A program made the position numbers and the translations under genes. From JAQUTK01 sp963677415 (lineage in GTDB: Bacteria > Bacteroidota > Bacteroidia > Bacteroidales > JAQUTK01): a DNA stretch of 64,000 bases. The stretch's first letter is position 1; each line of letters begins with the position of its first letter. The stretch covers positions 124,001 to 188,000 of the forward strand of contig CAXXFJ010000048.1 in the NCBI GenBank assembly GCA_963677415.2, written 5' to 3'. Positions 45,408-54,690 of this stretch are shown here, piece by piece. Below the pieces are notes generated by a model. It had not been told where the DNA came from, searched no databases, and saw nothing but the letters and a program-made list of their open reading frames with translations.

Positions 45408-46430
45408 ATGGTAAAGTTGAAGTATGTATTTGCTTTAGTACTTGTCTGTATGACAAGTTGTATAGGTAAAAAAGAAGATGCAGCATTCAGAGATGCAATT
45501 CCTGTCAAAGTGCAGGAAGCAATGTTGTCAACAGAGGCTAATGAGCGTAATTATGTAGGAACGATTGAAGAAGTATCCGCTTCATCCCTAAGTTTTCAGA
45601 TGGCAGGGAATGTTCAAAGCGTATTAGTTTCTGAGGGACAACGTGTTTCTAAAGGTCAATTGCTTGCTGTCCTCGACAGGTCAACGGCAAATAATGTGCA
45701 TGAAGCGGCACTCGCTACATTAAAACAAGCTCAGGATGGTTATGATCGTCTCACCGTATTGCATGACAAAGGGAGTTTGCCGGATATTAAGTTTGTGGAA
45801 ATCCAGACCTCTTTGCAACAGGCTCAATCTTCTGAAAGTATTGCTCGAAAGAGTTTGTCTGATTGTAACCTTTACGCTCCTTTCAGCGGTGTGATTGCAG
45901 TCCGTTCCATTGATCCAGGAATGAACATGATGCCGGGAATACCTGCATTTAAATTGGTTAGCATTGACAAGGTAAAGGTGAAAGCCTCCATTCCTGAGAA
46001 TGAGATTGCTCTGATCAAAGAAGGTCAAACTGCTCGCGTCAATGTAGCTGCATTAAATCATAGAGTGTATGAGGGAAAGATTAAGGAAAAAGGAGTGATG
46101 GCCAACCCTCTTTCTCATACCTATGAAATAAAAGTGGAATTGAACAATCCTGAAAAGGAGTTGATGCCGGGAATGGTTTGCGAGGTCTTGATTTTATCTG
46201 ATACAATAGCAACGGGAATTGTGATGCCAAATAGTGCCATTCAGATGCACCACACTGGTGAGCACTTTGTATGGCTTGCCAAAGATAGCATCGCCAAACA
46301 AAAAGTTGTTACCATAGGAGCCATTACCAATCAGGGAGTAGTGATTACTTCCGGACTCACTCAAGGTGACAAGGTCATAGTAGAAGGCAATCAGAAAGTA
46401 AGTGAAGGAATGAAAATCGTAATAAGATGA
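45408..46430 (+). CDS. RND efflux periplasmic adaptor (membrane fusion lipoprotein)
   Basis: 340 residues with a lipobox MTSC (Cys18). Adaptor pattern in order: beta-barrel start (NYVGTIEEVSASSLSFQMAG), lipoyl domain (VLVSEGQRVSKGQLLAVLD near 65-83), alpha-hairpin, second lipoyl half (LYAPFSGVIAVRSIDPG) and the C-terminal membrane-proximal domain. It joins the RND pump to the outer-membrane channel. Stop overlaps the pump start by 4 bases. Confidence 0.93.
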   Translation: MVKLKYVFALVLVCMTSCIGKKEDAAFRDAIPVKVQEAMLSTEANERNYVGTIEEVSASSLSFQMAGNVQSVLVSEGQRVSKGQLLAVLDRSTANNVHEAALATLKQAQDGYDRLTVLHDKGSLPDIKFVEIQTSLQQAQSSESIARKSLSDCNLYAPFSGVIAVRSIDPGMNMMPGIPAFKLVSIDKVKVKASIPENEIALIKEGQTARVNVAALNHRVYEGKIKEKGVMANPLSHTYEIKVELNNPEKELMPGMVCEVLILSDTIATGIVMPNSAIQMHHTGEHFVWLAKDSIAKQKVVTIGAITNQGVVITSGLTQGDKVIVEGNQKVSEGMKIVIR

Positions 46431-49400
46431 GCAGCAAGAAATATGATATTGTAGAGTTGGCCATGAGGCACCGGCAGATTGTTCTGTTGATAGTCTCCAT
46501 ACTCGTCCTGTTTGGCGTCTACGCATTGACGGTAATGCCCAAACAAGAGTTCCCGGTTTTTACAATACGTCAGGGATTAGTCATTGCTGTGTATCCTGGT
46601 GCAACCTCGGCTGAAATTGAGGAGCAACTGGCCAAACCTTTGGAGAAATATATTTTCACCTATAAAGAGGTAAAAAAGAGAAAAACCGTTTCCACCTCCA
46701 AAGATGGAATGGTCATCGTTAAAATAGAGTTGAATGATGATGTAAAAAACAAAGATGAGTTTTGGTCCAAGTTCAAACACGGTGTGCAGGACTTCAAAGC
46801 ACAACTTCCTGTCGGTGTATTGGCACTGATAGTCAATGATGACTTTGGTGACACATCGGCTTTGCTTATTACGCTGGAGTCTGAAGACAAAACCTATCGC
46901 GAACTGGAAAAATATCTGGAGGAACTTGAAAACAGAGTGAGAAAAATTGACGCTGTGGCAAATCTTCGTAGATACGGTCTTCAAAAGGAACAGATTGGCA
47001 TCTATATCGAACAAGAGAAACTGGCTGCTTACGGAATTAGTTCGCCCACGCTGACTGCTAATCTTTTCTCACAGGGATTTACCACCCTGAGTGGATCAAT
47101 AGACAACGCTTCTTTTGTGGCACCAATCCATATATCCGAGACGTTTAAAAGCGAAAAAGATATTGCTGAACAAATCATTTATTCAGATCCCACCGGGCAT
47201 GTTATCCGTCTGAAAGATGTGGCGCGAATTATTCGTGAATACCCCAATCCCGATTCTTACATTAAGAATGATGGGAAGAAATGTATCCTGCTTTCTATGG
47301 AGATGCGATCAGGAAATAATATAGTGCAGTTTGGAAAGGAAGTGAATGAGGTATTGAAAGCATATCAGAAAGAGTTGCCCGAAAGTGTAAGTATGTATCG
47401 TATTGCTGATCAATCTAAAGTAGTAGGCGATAGCGTCTGGTCTTTCCTTGAAGAACTTCTGATTGCCATTGCAGCTGTAGTTCTGGTAATTATGGCACTG
47501 CTGCCATTTCGTGTGGCAACTGTGGCTGCTTCTACCATTCCGATTTCAATATTCATTTCGCTGGGTCTCTTTTATGCCTTTAACATAGAATTGAATACGG
47601 TTACACTTGCTGTTCTGATTGTTTCATTGGGAATGATTGTCGACAACTCAGTTGTCATTATAGACAGTTATCTCGAGAAGTTGGGACAGGGAATGCCTCG
47701 TTGGAATGCCTCCATTGAAAGTGCCAAAGAATATTTTAAGCCTATTTTTTCCGCCACCTTGGCTATTAGTATCACATTCTTTCCATTCCTTATTACTACT
47801 AAAGGGATGTTTAATGATTTCCTTCAGTCTTTCCCATGGGCAATTACTATTGTTTTGGGCATCTCCTTGCTTGTGGCTGTATTGCTTGTTCCATATATGC
47901 AATATTTCTTCATCCGCCAGGGACTGGAATCTACCGAAACAAAAGACGGAAAGAAGAAGCATAGCTTCCTGGAATTGTTGCAGGAGAAATATGAGAAGTT
48001 GCTTTGTGCCTGTTTTGCGCATCCTAAGATTACATTAACTATTGGAGGGATCACCGTTGTTGCAGGCATTCTTTTATTTTCCATTCTTCCGCAGAAGTTA
48101 ATGCCAACAGCAGATCGGAACCAGTTTGCCGTGGAATTCTTTTTGCCAACCGGATCATCTATTGAGAAGACGGCCACTGTAGCAGATAGCATGGAAAATA
48201 TATTGAAGAAAGATGCTCGGATAGTTAATATTACCTCTTTTGTAGGAGAAGGTTCTCCACGCTTTCATGTTTCATATGCGCCCAATATGCCAGGTAGTAA
48301 CTATGCTCAGTTTATAGTAAACACGGAGTCCAATAAAGCTACCATAGCCTTGCTGGACGAATATTCCGATAAGTATGCGAACTATTTCCCTGATGCTTAT
48401 GTTCGCTTCAAACAACTCGATTACTCAGAAGCTAGTTCACCCATTGAAATACGGTTGAGTGGAGATAAGTTGGACGACTTAAAATGTGGCGCTGACAGCA
48501 TCTTGCTTGTGATGAGAAAGATAGATGGCCTGACCTTGGTTCGCACTAACTTTGAGCAACAGATGCCGGGGGCAATGATACTTATTGATAATGATGAGGC
48601 TAACAGACTTGGTATCAATAAGACGTTAGTCTCGGCCAATATGGCTATGCGATTTGGTTCGGGAATCCCTCTCACAACATTGTGGGATGGAGACTATGCC
48701 ATGCCTGTCAAACTGAAAGCGGAACGGAAGAATGATCCGAACTTTGAAGATATGGGGAATGAATATGTATCATCACTCATTCCGGGTGTGTCGGTTCCAT
48801 TGCGACAGATAGCCAAAGTTGAACCAGACTGGACAGAAGGGCAGATAATCCGTCGTAACGGAGTGCGCACTATTTCTGTGGTGGCAGATGTGAAACGAGG
48901 GGTGAATGTGACGAATATGACAGCCAAAGTGGCGAAAGAAGTTGAACAAGTATCTATCCCTCAGGGAGTCTCACTTTCTGTTGGTGGACAGCAAGAGTTT
49001 GATGATGAAGCATTGCCTATGATTCTAGGCGGACTAGCAGTAGCCGTAGTGATCATTTTCTTCATCCTTTTGGCTCATTTCCGAAAGATTAATTTGGCAC
49101 TCCTTATCATGGGGGCCATCTCCCTGACAGTTTTCGGAGCTGCATTAGGAGTGTTGATTATGGGACAGGATGTCAGTCTTACCGGTGTCTTGGGCATAAT
49201 CAGTTTGATGGGTATTCTAGTGAGAAATGGTATTATTATGCTTGATTACGCAGAGGATCTTAGACATACTCAGAAGCTTGATGTGTATAACGCTGCACTT
49301 CAAGCCGCCAAACGGAGAATGCGTCCTATTTTCCTTACTTCGGCAGCAGCATCCATGGGCGTTATCCCAATGATAATTAGCAAGAGCGGCTTGTGGGCAC

Positions 49401-49528
49401 CTATGGGCACAATTATCTGCTTTGGAACGCTCCTCTCAATGGTCATGGTTGTTACGGTTCTTCCGGTTGCTTATTGGATGATATTCAGAGGTGATCACAA
49501 GGGAATCACTTCTCCGGAGATAGTATAA
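46427..49528 (+). CDS. RND efflux pump, inner-membrane permease
   Basis: 1033 residues with 12 transmembrane helices and two large periplasmic loops (about 35-335 and 555-865). The helix-4 motif is GMIVDNSVVIIDSYLEK, with a single Asp followed by Asn where AcrB has Asp-Asp. The NFGMP-like N-terminal helix reads MPKQEFPVF, and the C-terminal half shows LMGILVRNGIIMLDYAEDL. Proton-driven export of drugs or other small molecules is expected; the substrate is unknown. Middle gene of the adaptor-pump-channel operon. Confidence 0.94.
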   Translation: MSSKKYDIVELAMRHRQIVLLIVSILVLFGVYALTVMPKQEFPVFTIRQGLVIAVYPGATSAEIEEQLAKPLEKYIFTYKEVKKRKTVSTSKDGMVIVKIELNDDVKNKDEFWSKFKHGVQDFKAQLPVGVLALIVNDDFGDTSALLITLESEDKTYRELEKYLEELENRVRKIDAVANLRRYGLQKEQIGIYIEQEKLAAYGISSPTLTANLFSQGFTTLSGSIDNASFVAPIHISETFKSEKDIAEQIIYSDPTGHVIRLKDVARIIREYPNPDSYIKNDGKKCILLSMEMRSGNNIVQFGKEVNEVLKAYQKELPESVSMYRIADQSKVVGDSVWSFLEELLIAIAAVVLVIMALLPFRVATVAASTIPISIFISLGLFYAFNIELNTVTLAVLIVSLGMIVDNSVVIIDSYLEKLGQGMPRWNASIESAKEYFKPIFSATLAISITFFPFLITTKGMFNDFLQSFPWAITIVLGISLLVAVLLVPYMQYFFIRQGLESTETKDGKKKHSFLELLQEKYEKLLCACFAHPKITLTIGGITVVAGILLFSILPQKLMPTADRNQFAVEFFLPTGSSIEKTATVADSMENILKKDARIVNITSFVGEGSPRFHVSYAPNMPGSNYAQFIVNTESNKATIALLDEYSDKYANYFPDAYVRFKQLDYSEASSPIEIRLSGDKLDDLKCGADSILLVMRKIDGLTLVRTNFEQQMPGAMILIDNDEANRLGINKTLVSANMAMRFGSGIPLTTLWDGDYAMPVKLKAERKNDPNFEDMGNEYVSSLIPGVSVPLRQIAKVEPDWTEGQIIRRNGVRTISVVADVKRGVNVTNMTAKVAKEVEQVSIPQGVSLSVGGQQEFDDEALPMILGGLAVAVVIIFFILLAHFRKINLALLIMGAISLTVFGAALGVLIMGQDVSLTGVLGIISLMGILVRNGIIMLDYAEDLRHTQKLDVYNAALQAAKRRMRPIFLTSAAASMGVIPMIISKSGLWAPMGTIICFGTLLSMVMVVTVLPVAYWMIFRGDHKGITSPEIV

Positions 49529-49557
49529 ATGTTTATAATTGCATATCAGTTAATTCT

Positions 49558-50832
49558 ATGAAAAGAAGAAATATAATCGTTCTAGGTCTATTGTTGCTGT
49601 GCGGAAAAGGTGTTTCCGCACAAGAGTTCCTTACGCTGGAGCAATGCAAACAAATGGCACTGGAGAATAATGTGAAGATAAAGAATGCACGTTTAGAGCA
49701 GAAGGCTTCCATCCAGACAAAGAAGGAGGCTTTCACGAATTACTTCCCAGTGATCAATGCTAGTGGAGGTGGATTTGATACCGATAATGGTATGGCCGTA
49801 CTGAATCTTGGTGTTATGAATATGACGATGCTGGAAAATGGTATTATGGGAAGCATCACTGCAACCCAACCTGTATTTTCCGGCGGACGAATATATAATG
49901 GAAACAAGCTTGCCAAACTTGGCACGGAGGTGAGTGAGTATCAGTTGGAAATGACGGAGGACGAAGTGGCCTTGAATGCAGAGCAGTATTACTGGCAGAT
50001 CGTTTCGCTGGATGAAAAATTGAAGACCATCAATATCGTGCAGAAGTTGCTCACTAACTTGCATAAAGATGTGACAGCCGCTTATGAAGCGGGGATCAGC
50101 AACAAGAACGATGTGTTGAAAGTTGAACTTAAGATGAATGAGATTGAAAGTAACAAGTTGAAATTGAACAACGGAATCAACCTGTGCAGAATGGCCCTAT
50201 GTCAGTATATAGGTGTTTCTCTGAAGGACTTCAAATTAGATACAACGGCCTTCAAAGCGATAGTAGCTCCGGATCTATATCGTGTCAATCATGAAGAGGC
50301 TCTGCCACTTAGAGCTGAATATAAGTTGCTTGACAAGAATGTAGAAGCCAATAAGTTGCAAACCAATATAAAGATCGGAGAATATCTGCCTCAGATAGGT
50401 GTTGGAGCAGGGTATATGTATCATGATGTCATGGACAAAGGGCATGACTTTGGTATTATTTATGCTACCGTTTCGGTTCCGCTCTCCTCTTGGTGGGGTG
50501 GCTCGCATGCCATTAAGAAGCAGAAGATTAACCTGAAAATTGCGGAAAACTCAAAACAAGACAACAGCGAACTGCTTCTCATTCAGATGCAGCAGTTGTG
50601 GAATGAGCTGGAGGAGTCTTATAAGCAGGTGGAACTAGCAGAAAAGTCGGTGACTTCTGCCACAGAGAATGTGCGGTTAAACAGTGACTATTTCGCTGCC
50701 GGTACTATAGCCTTGTCGGATCTACTGGATGCTCAGACGATATTGCAGCAAAGCAGAGATCAGTATACTGAAGCTTGTACGAATTACCTGACCAAAAGAA
50801 CCAAGTATATGCAGGTTACCAACAGAAACTGA
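49558..50832 (+). CDS. TolC-family outer-membrane efflux channel
   Basis: 424 residues with a signal peptide (about 1-22, ending GVSAQ). Two outer-membrane efflux protein repeats: EFLTLEQCKQMALENN starts the first, ATENVRLNSDYFAAGTIALSDLLDAQ lies in the second. Forms the outer-membrane exit duct for the pump encoded upstream (29-base gap). Ends the operon at a clear terminator. Confidence 0.93.
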   Translation: MKRRNIIVLGLLLLCGKGVSAQEFLTLEQCKQMALENNVKIKNARLEQKASIQTKKEAFTNYFPVINASGGGFDTDNGMAVLNLGVMNMTMLENGIMGSITATQPVFSGGRIYNGNKLAKLGTEVSEYQLEMTEDEVALNAEQYYWQIVSLDEKLKTINIVQKLLTNLHKDVTAAYEAGISNKNDVLKVELKMNEIESNKLKLNNGINLCRMALCQYIGVSLKDFKLDTTAFKAIVAPDLYRVNHEEALPLRAEYKLLDKNVEANKLQTNIKIGEYLPQIGVGAGYMYHDVMDKGHDFGIIYATVSVPLSSWWGGSHAIKKQKINLKIAENSKQDNSELLLIQMQQLWNELEESYKQVELAEKSVTSATENVRLNSDYFAAGTIALSDLLDAQTILQQSRDQYTEACTNYLTKRTKYMQVTNRN

Positions 50833-50863
50833 TACGAATAACTTTTTCATGCTGTTTTGTGAT

Positions 50864-50908
50864 GAAGAGGAGCAATACGCGAATGTGTGTGATGCTCCTC
50901 TTTTTTTT
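50864..50908 (+). terminator. Terminator of the RND efflux operon
   Basis: gaagaggagca pairs with tgctcctctttt around a GU-rich loop and is followed by T8. Confidence 0.85.
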
Positions 50909-50909
50909 A

Positions 50910-51122
50910 TTATTTAAAAAGGGATACATCACAGATTATTTTCTGAATAAGAGGCGGGGTTATTGTCTTTTCTCTGTCAAAAAAGTAGCCGCTGTATGAT
51001 ATAGAAGCTTCCCGGTAATGATGATTGAAAGGAAAAGGAATGGTATATTTTGGGGATTCTGTCCTTCTTGAAATGAATTTATATTTCTGATTATCAACCT
51101 GTTGGATGTTCGTAAATTTCAT
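50910..51122 (-). CDS. Possible small hypothetical protein
   Basis: A 70-codon frame starting MKFTNIQQVDNQKYKF. The composition (SPKYTIPFPFNHHYREAS) is protein-like, but there is no ribosome-binding site, neighbour or family that I recognise. It begins 15 bases from an inverted-repeat arm and may be a remnant. It could equally be chance. Confidence 0.25.
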   Translation of the reverse strand: MKFTNIQQVDNQKYKFISRRTESPKYTIPFPFNHHYREASISYSGYFFDREKTITPPLIQKIICDVSLFK

Positions 51123-51136
51123 GCGTATCCGACCGG

Positions 51137-51222
51137 AATTTCTTCCCTATGTTTCGTCAAAAACATACTGAAGAAGTTGGGAAAACTATTAGAAGAAAAT
51201 ATAGAAACATAGGGAAGAAATT
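51137..51222. repeat. 19-bp perfect inverted repeat with 48-bp spacer
   Basis: Arms 51137-51155 and 51204-51222 (aatttcttccctatgtttc and its complement). The spacer is AG-rich and has no gene. Too widely spaced for a simple terminator; function unknown. Confidence 0.7.
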
Positions 51223-51223
51223 T

Positions 51224-51263
51224 GCCTCCTTCCCTGAACTCTTTTGGAGTAAGAAAAGGAGGC
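51224..51263 (-). terminator. Terminator downstream of miaB
   Basis: gcctcctt (51224-51231) pairs with aaggaggc (51256-51263). The transcript leaves into a T-containing stretch on the minus strand. Confidence 0.6.
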
Positions 51264-51308
51264 TAATCTGAACGTAGCTTATTGTTTGGAATGTATATTC
51301 CGGATTTT

Positions 51309-52681
51309 CTAATCTTGTATTTCTCCAATCAAGGTGGCCGATGAAGCTGACGTAATCTTTACTTGTATGAAATCGCCGACACGCTGACCGCGCCTATCAA
51401 AAACGACGACTTTGTTTTGGGAAGTACGTCCAAAACATCTGATCTGTGGAACGCTTGGAAACTCCCTCGACAAGTACTTCATATATTTTGCCCACACACT
51501 TCTTGTTCTGCTCCTTGGATATCTTGTTTTGTAAAGCGATAATCTCTTCCAGCCGCTTGATCTTTAGCTCTTCAGGACACATCATCTTTAAGATGCTCAG
51601 AGGCAAAAGTGCCGGGGCGCTCTGAATATTTGAACATGAACGCACTGTCATATCCATACCTCTTTCATCAAGCTGAGGGTCTCTTGCTGATCTTCATCCG
51701 TCTCCGAGTGAAATCCACAGAAGAGATCAGTGCTTATGGCGCCATTCAGGAACTATACGGCGGATGGCAGCGATACGGTCCAGATACCATTCACGTGTAT
51801 ATTTTCTATTCATCAGTTTGAGGATTTTGTCGCTCCCCGACTGACAGGGAAGATGAATATAGCGACAGAGGTTCGGGTATTTAGCAATGGCCTCCAGCGT
51901 TTCATCGCTCATATCTTTCGGATGAGAAGTCATAAACCGGATGCGCAATTCCAGGGGCTGCTTCAGCTACCATTGCCAGCAGGCGGGGGAAGGTAATCAC
52001 CGAGTCTCCTTTTGTATAGGAATAAGAATTCACATTCTGGCCCAGAAGAGTGACTTCTTTGTATCCTTTTACCTCTAAGTCTTTGAGTTCTTTGAGGATA
52101 CTTTCTGCATCGCGGCTCCGTTCCCTGCCACGGGTATACGGCACAATGCAATACGAACAGAAGTTATTGCATCCCCTCATGATGGAAATAAAACCACATA
52201 TCTGTTTGCCGATACGAGCTGGAAGTACGTTGCGATAGGTCTCCGTTTGTGATAGATTGACGTTGATCGCTTTTTCTCCTTTTTCAACGGCACCAATCAG
52301 ATTAGGAAGATCCATGTAAGCATCCGGACCAGCCACCAGATCGACTCCATAATTGGAAATCAGATCCTCACGTACCCTTTCTGCCATACATCCCAATACT
52401 CCAATGATCAAGTGTTTCTTTTTCTTCTTCAGAGACTGAAAATATTGAAGCCGTCCAAGCACTTTCTGTTCTGCGTTATCTCTTACCGAACAAGTATTTA
52501 CCAGGATGGCATCGGCATCCTCGATACGGTCAGTTATTTCATATCCATCCATTTGCAGGACGGATGTTACAACTTCGCTGTCTGCAACATTCATTTGACA
52601 GCCATACGTTTCAAGAAACAACTTCTTAGAAGCTGTGTCGTTTTCACTATTTTTTTCGATAAAATCGGTTGAGTCTGACAT
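51309..52681 (-). pseudogene. miaB: tRNA-2-methylthio-N6-dimethylallyladenosine synthase, frame broken by five single-base insertions
   Basis: MiaB adds the 2-methylthio group to i6A37 in tRNAs. The intact N-terminal part (52681 to about 51949) holds the UPF0004 domain with cluster cysteines (LETYGCQMN; NTCSVRDN; GVLGCMAE) and the radical-SAM motif RGCNNFCSYCIV. The rest is spread over several frames. Deleting one base each near 51948, 51742, 51656, 51577 and 51433 gives a continuous protein through ...MRIRFMTSHPKDM, CAISTDLFCGFHSETDE, FMFKYSERPGTF, DDVPEELKIKRL and a TRAM domain (GRTSQNKVVVF). The corrected frame is exactly 455 codons plus stop, the normal length. Protein sequence between breaks is undamaged, so sequencing or assembly error is at least as likely as real loss. 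Confidence 0.9.
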
Positions 52682-52700
52682 TTTATGCCTATTTTTGAGG

Positions 52701-52708
52701 CAAAATTA
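52701..52708 (-). promoter_or_regulatory. -7 element for miaB
   Basis: TAATTTTG on the minus strand, 19 bases before the miaB ATG. Its position between the divergent genes supports starting the neighbouring gene at 52718. Confidence 0.5.
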
Positions 52709-52717
52709 CATAAAACT

Positions 52718-53167
52718 ATGGATAGTCTTGGTGATTGGGGGTACATAATAATGACAGTCGTCGTATTATTGATAAGTGTTCTTGGGAAGAAACCGAAGAA
52801 AGAGGACCAAAATCAGTTACCACGTAAGCAAGTGAAAGTTCCGCAAAGATCTATATTCCAGTCTCTTGATGAGGTTTTTGGTGAGGTCAAAGAGTTGAGA
52901 ACAGATGTCAGAGAATGGAATTACGATTTCAAAGACGAACATCTTGACACCAGTCACAAAACAACTCCGCCTCCACCTCCTTCCTCCATCAAAACCAACC
53001 ATCCATCCGTTCCGGTCTCCACTCATTCGATTGGATCATCCAACGAATCCTGCACTGCGATGCCGGCAGAAACATCCACTTCCGAATCTTTTTTCTCATC
53101 ACTTGACTTATGTGATATGAAGAAAGCTGTCATTTACTCGGAAATATTGAATAGAAAGTATAATTAA
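52718..53167 (+). CDS. Hypothetical single-pass membrane protein
   Basis: 149 residues. One transmembrane helix near the N-terminus (WGYIIMTVVVLLISVLG, about 7-23) is followed by a basic stretch KKPKKEDQ, a charged region with DEVFGEVKELRTDVREW, then a Pro/Ser/Thr-rich linker (about 82-125). A conserved-looking tail DMKKAVIYSEILNRKYN closes it. Family not recognised; this layout suggests a small membrane-tethered adaptor. An ATG at 52685 would add 11 residues but lies in the miaB promoter. The CoA-transferase gene follows after 16 bases. Confidence 0.75.
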   Translation: MDSLGDWGYIIMTVVVLLISVLGKKPKKEDQNQLPRKQVKVPQRSIFQSLDEVFGEVKELRTDVREWNYDFKDEHLDTSHKTTPPPPPSSIKTNHPSVPVSTHSIGSSNESCTAMPAETSTSESFFSSLDLCDMKKAVIYSEILNRKYN

Positions 53168-53183
53168 TAAACGTAACATACAT

Positions 53184-54680
53184 ATGGCTTTAAGATTTAT
53201 ATCTGCAGAAGAGGCTGCGGATTTTGTTTGTGATGGAGATCAGGTAGGTTTCAGTGGCTTTACAGCTGCTGGAGCACCCCGGGTAGTGCCCGGGTTTATT
53301 GCAAAAAAAGCAGAAGCAGAACATGCAGCAGGAAGACCTTTCCAGATTGGCGTGTTTACAGGTGCTTCTACAGGTGAGTTTCTTGATGGCGTGCTGGCTC
53401 GTGCTCATGCGATTAAAACACGTACACCTTATCAATCTACCAAAGATCTGCGTGCTTGCATCAACTCGAATGAGACTCAATATTTTGATGTTCATCTTTC
53501 AGAACTTGCTCAAAGTTTGCGTAACAACTTCTACGGAAAGATAAATGTGGCTATCATTGAAGCTGCCGATATATCTGATAATGGGGAAATAATACTTACA
53601 GCAGGTGTAGGTATTTCTCCTACAATCTGTGCTCTTGCTGACATAATAATCATCGAGTTAAACAAACAGCATCCAAAGGCTTTGCGGGGCATTCACGATA
53701 TTTATGAACCAGAGGATGTCCCTTTCCGAAAGGATATTCCAATTTTTGCTCCGGCAGATCGTGCCGGTGTCCCTTACGTAAAAGTTGATATGAATAAAGT
53801 TGTCGGAATTGTTGAAACCGATGTTATGGGAGGAGGAAGTGAGTTCACTCCCGCGGATGAAGTAACTTGTCAGATTGGCTGTAATGTTTCTTTATTCCTC
53901 GAAAATGAGATGAAGGCTGGTCGTATTCCATCCTCTTTCTTGCCATTACAGTCTGGTGTAGGAAATGTAGCGAATGCAGTGCTTGGTTTTATGGGAGAAA
54001 ACAAAAATATCCCGGCATTCAATATTTATACTGAAGTAATTCAAGACGCTGTTATTGCTTTAATGAAACAGGATCGTGTCAAATTTGCCAGCGGTTGTTC
54101 GTTGACATTAAGTCAAAGTGTATTGCAAGAGGTGTATAATGACCTGGATTATTTCAAACCGAAATTGGTGCTTCGTCCACAGGAGATTTCCAATAATCCG
54201 GCTCTGGTACGTCGTATGGGGCTAATTACAATCAATACAGCACTTGAGGCTGATATATATGGAAATATTAATTCCACTCATGTCTGCGGAACAAAAATGA
54301 TGAACGGTATTGGTGGATCTGGAGATTTTACCCGTAATGCGTATCTTCCGATTTTCACAACTCCTTCTATTGCCAAGGGAGGAAAGATCAGTTCTATCGT
54401 TCCGATGGTTTCACATGCTGATCACTCTGAGCACTCGGTTAAAGTTCTTATCACTGAATTAGGTGTTGCCGATCTGAGAGGGAAATCACCTATCCAACGG
54501 GCTAAACTAATTATTGATAATTGTGTTCATCCAGAGTACAAAGAAATGATGTATGACTATCTGAGAATAGCAGGAAAAGGGCATACTCCTCATAATTTAC
54601 GTGCTTGTTTTGCACTTCATAATGAGTTGAATGACTCTGGTGATATGCGTAATACAGATTTTAGCAAGTATCTAAAATAA
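53184..54680 (+). CDS. Acetyl-CoA hydrolase/succinyl-CoA:acetate CoA-transferase family
   Basis: 498 residues, class I CoA-transferase of the Ach1/Cat1/AarC group. Features: N-terminal VCDGDQVGFSGFTAAGAPRVVP (in parts), the GVGNVANAVL oxyanion/CoA loop, and the probable catalytic Glu in IYTEVIQDAV (about 293). It likely moves CoA between succinate, acetate or propionate in the fermentation pathway of Bacteroides. The C-terminal STHVCGTKMMNGIGGSGDF is the second conserved block. In operon spacing with the membrane protein upstream and nadB 10 bases downstream. Confidence 0.92.
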   Translation: MALRFISAEEAADFVCDGDQVGFSGFTAAGAPRVVPGFIAKKAEAEHAAGRPFQIGVFTGASTGEFLDGVLARAHAIKTRTPYQSTKDLRACINSNETQYFDVHLSELAQSLRNNFYGKINVAIIEAADISDNGEIILTAGVGISPTICALADIIIIELNKQHPKALRGIHDIYEPEDVPFRKDIPIFAPADRAGVPYVKVDMNKVVGIVETDVMGGGSEFTPADEVTCQIGCNVSLFLENEMKAGRIPSSFLPLQSGVGNVANAVLGFMGENKNIPAFNIYTEVIQDAVIALMKQDRVKFASGCSLTLSQSVLQEVYNDLDYFKPKLVLRPQEISNNPALVRRMGLITINTALEADIYGNINSTHVCGTKMMNGIGGSGDFTRNAYLPIFTTPSIAKGGKISSIVPMVSHADHSEHSVKVLITELGVADLRGKSPIQRAKLIIDNCVHPEYKEMMYDYLRIAGKGHTPHNLRACFALHNELNDSGDMRNTDFSKYLK

Positions 54681-54690
54681 AAAATTAATC

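Noticed and set aside
52905..53120. Alternative frame with Pro/His-rich peptide inside the membrane protein gene
   Set aside because: A shadow of the Pro/Ser/Thr-rich linker of the gene at 52718.
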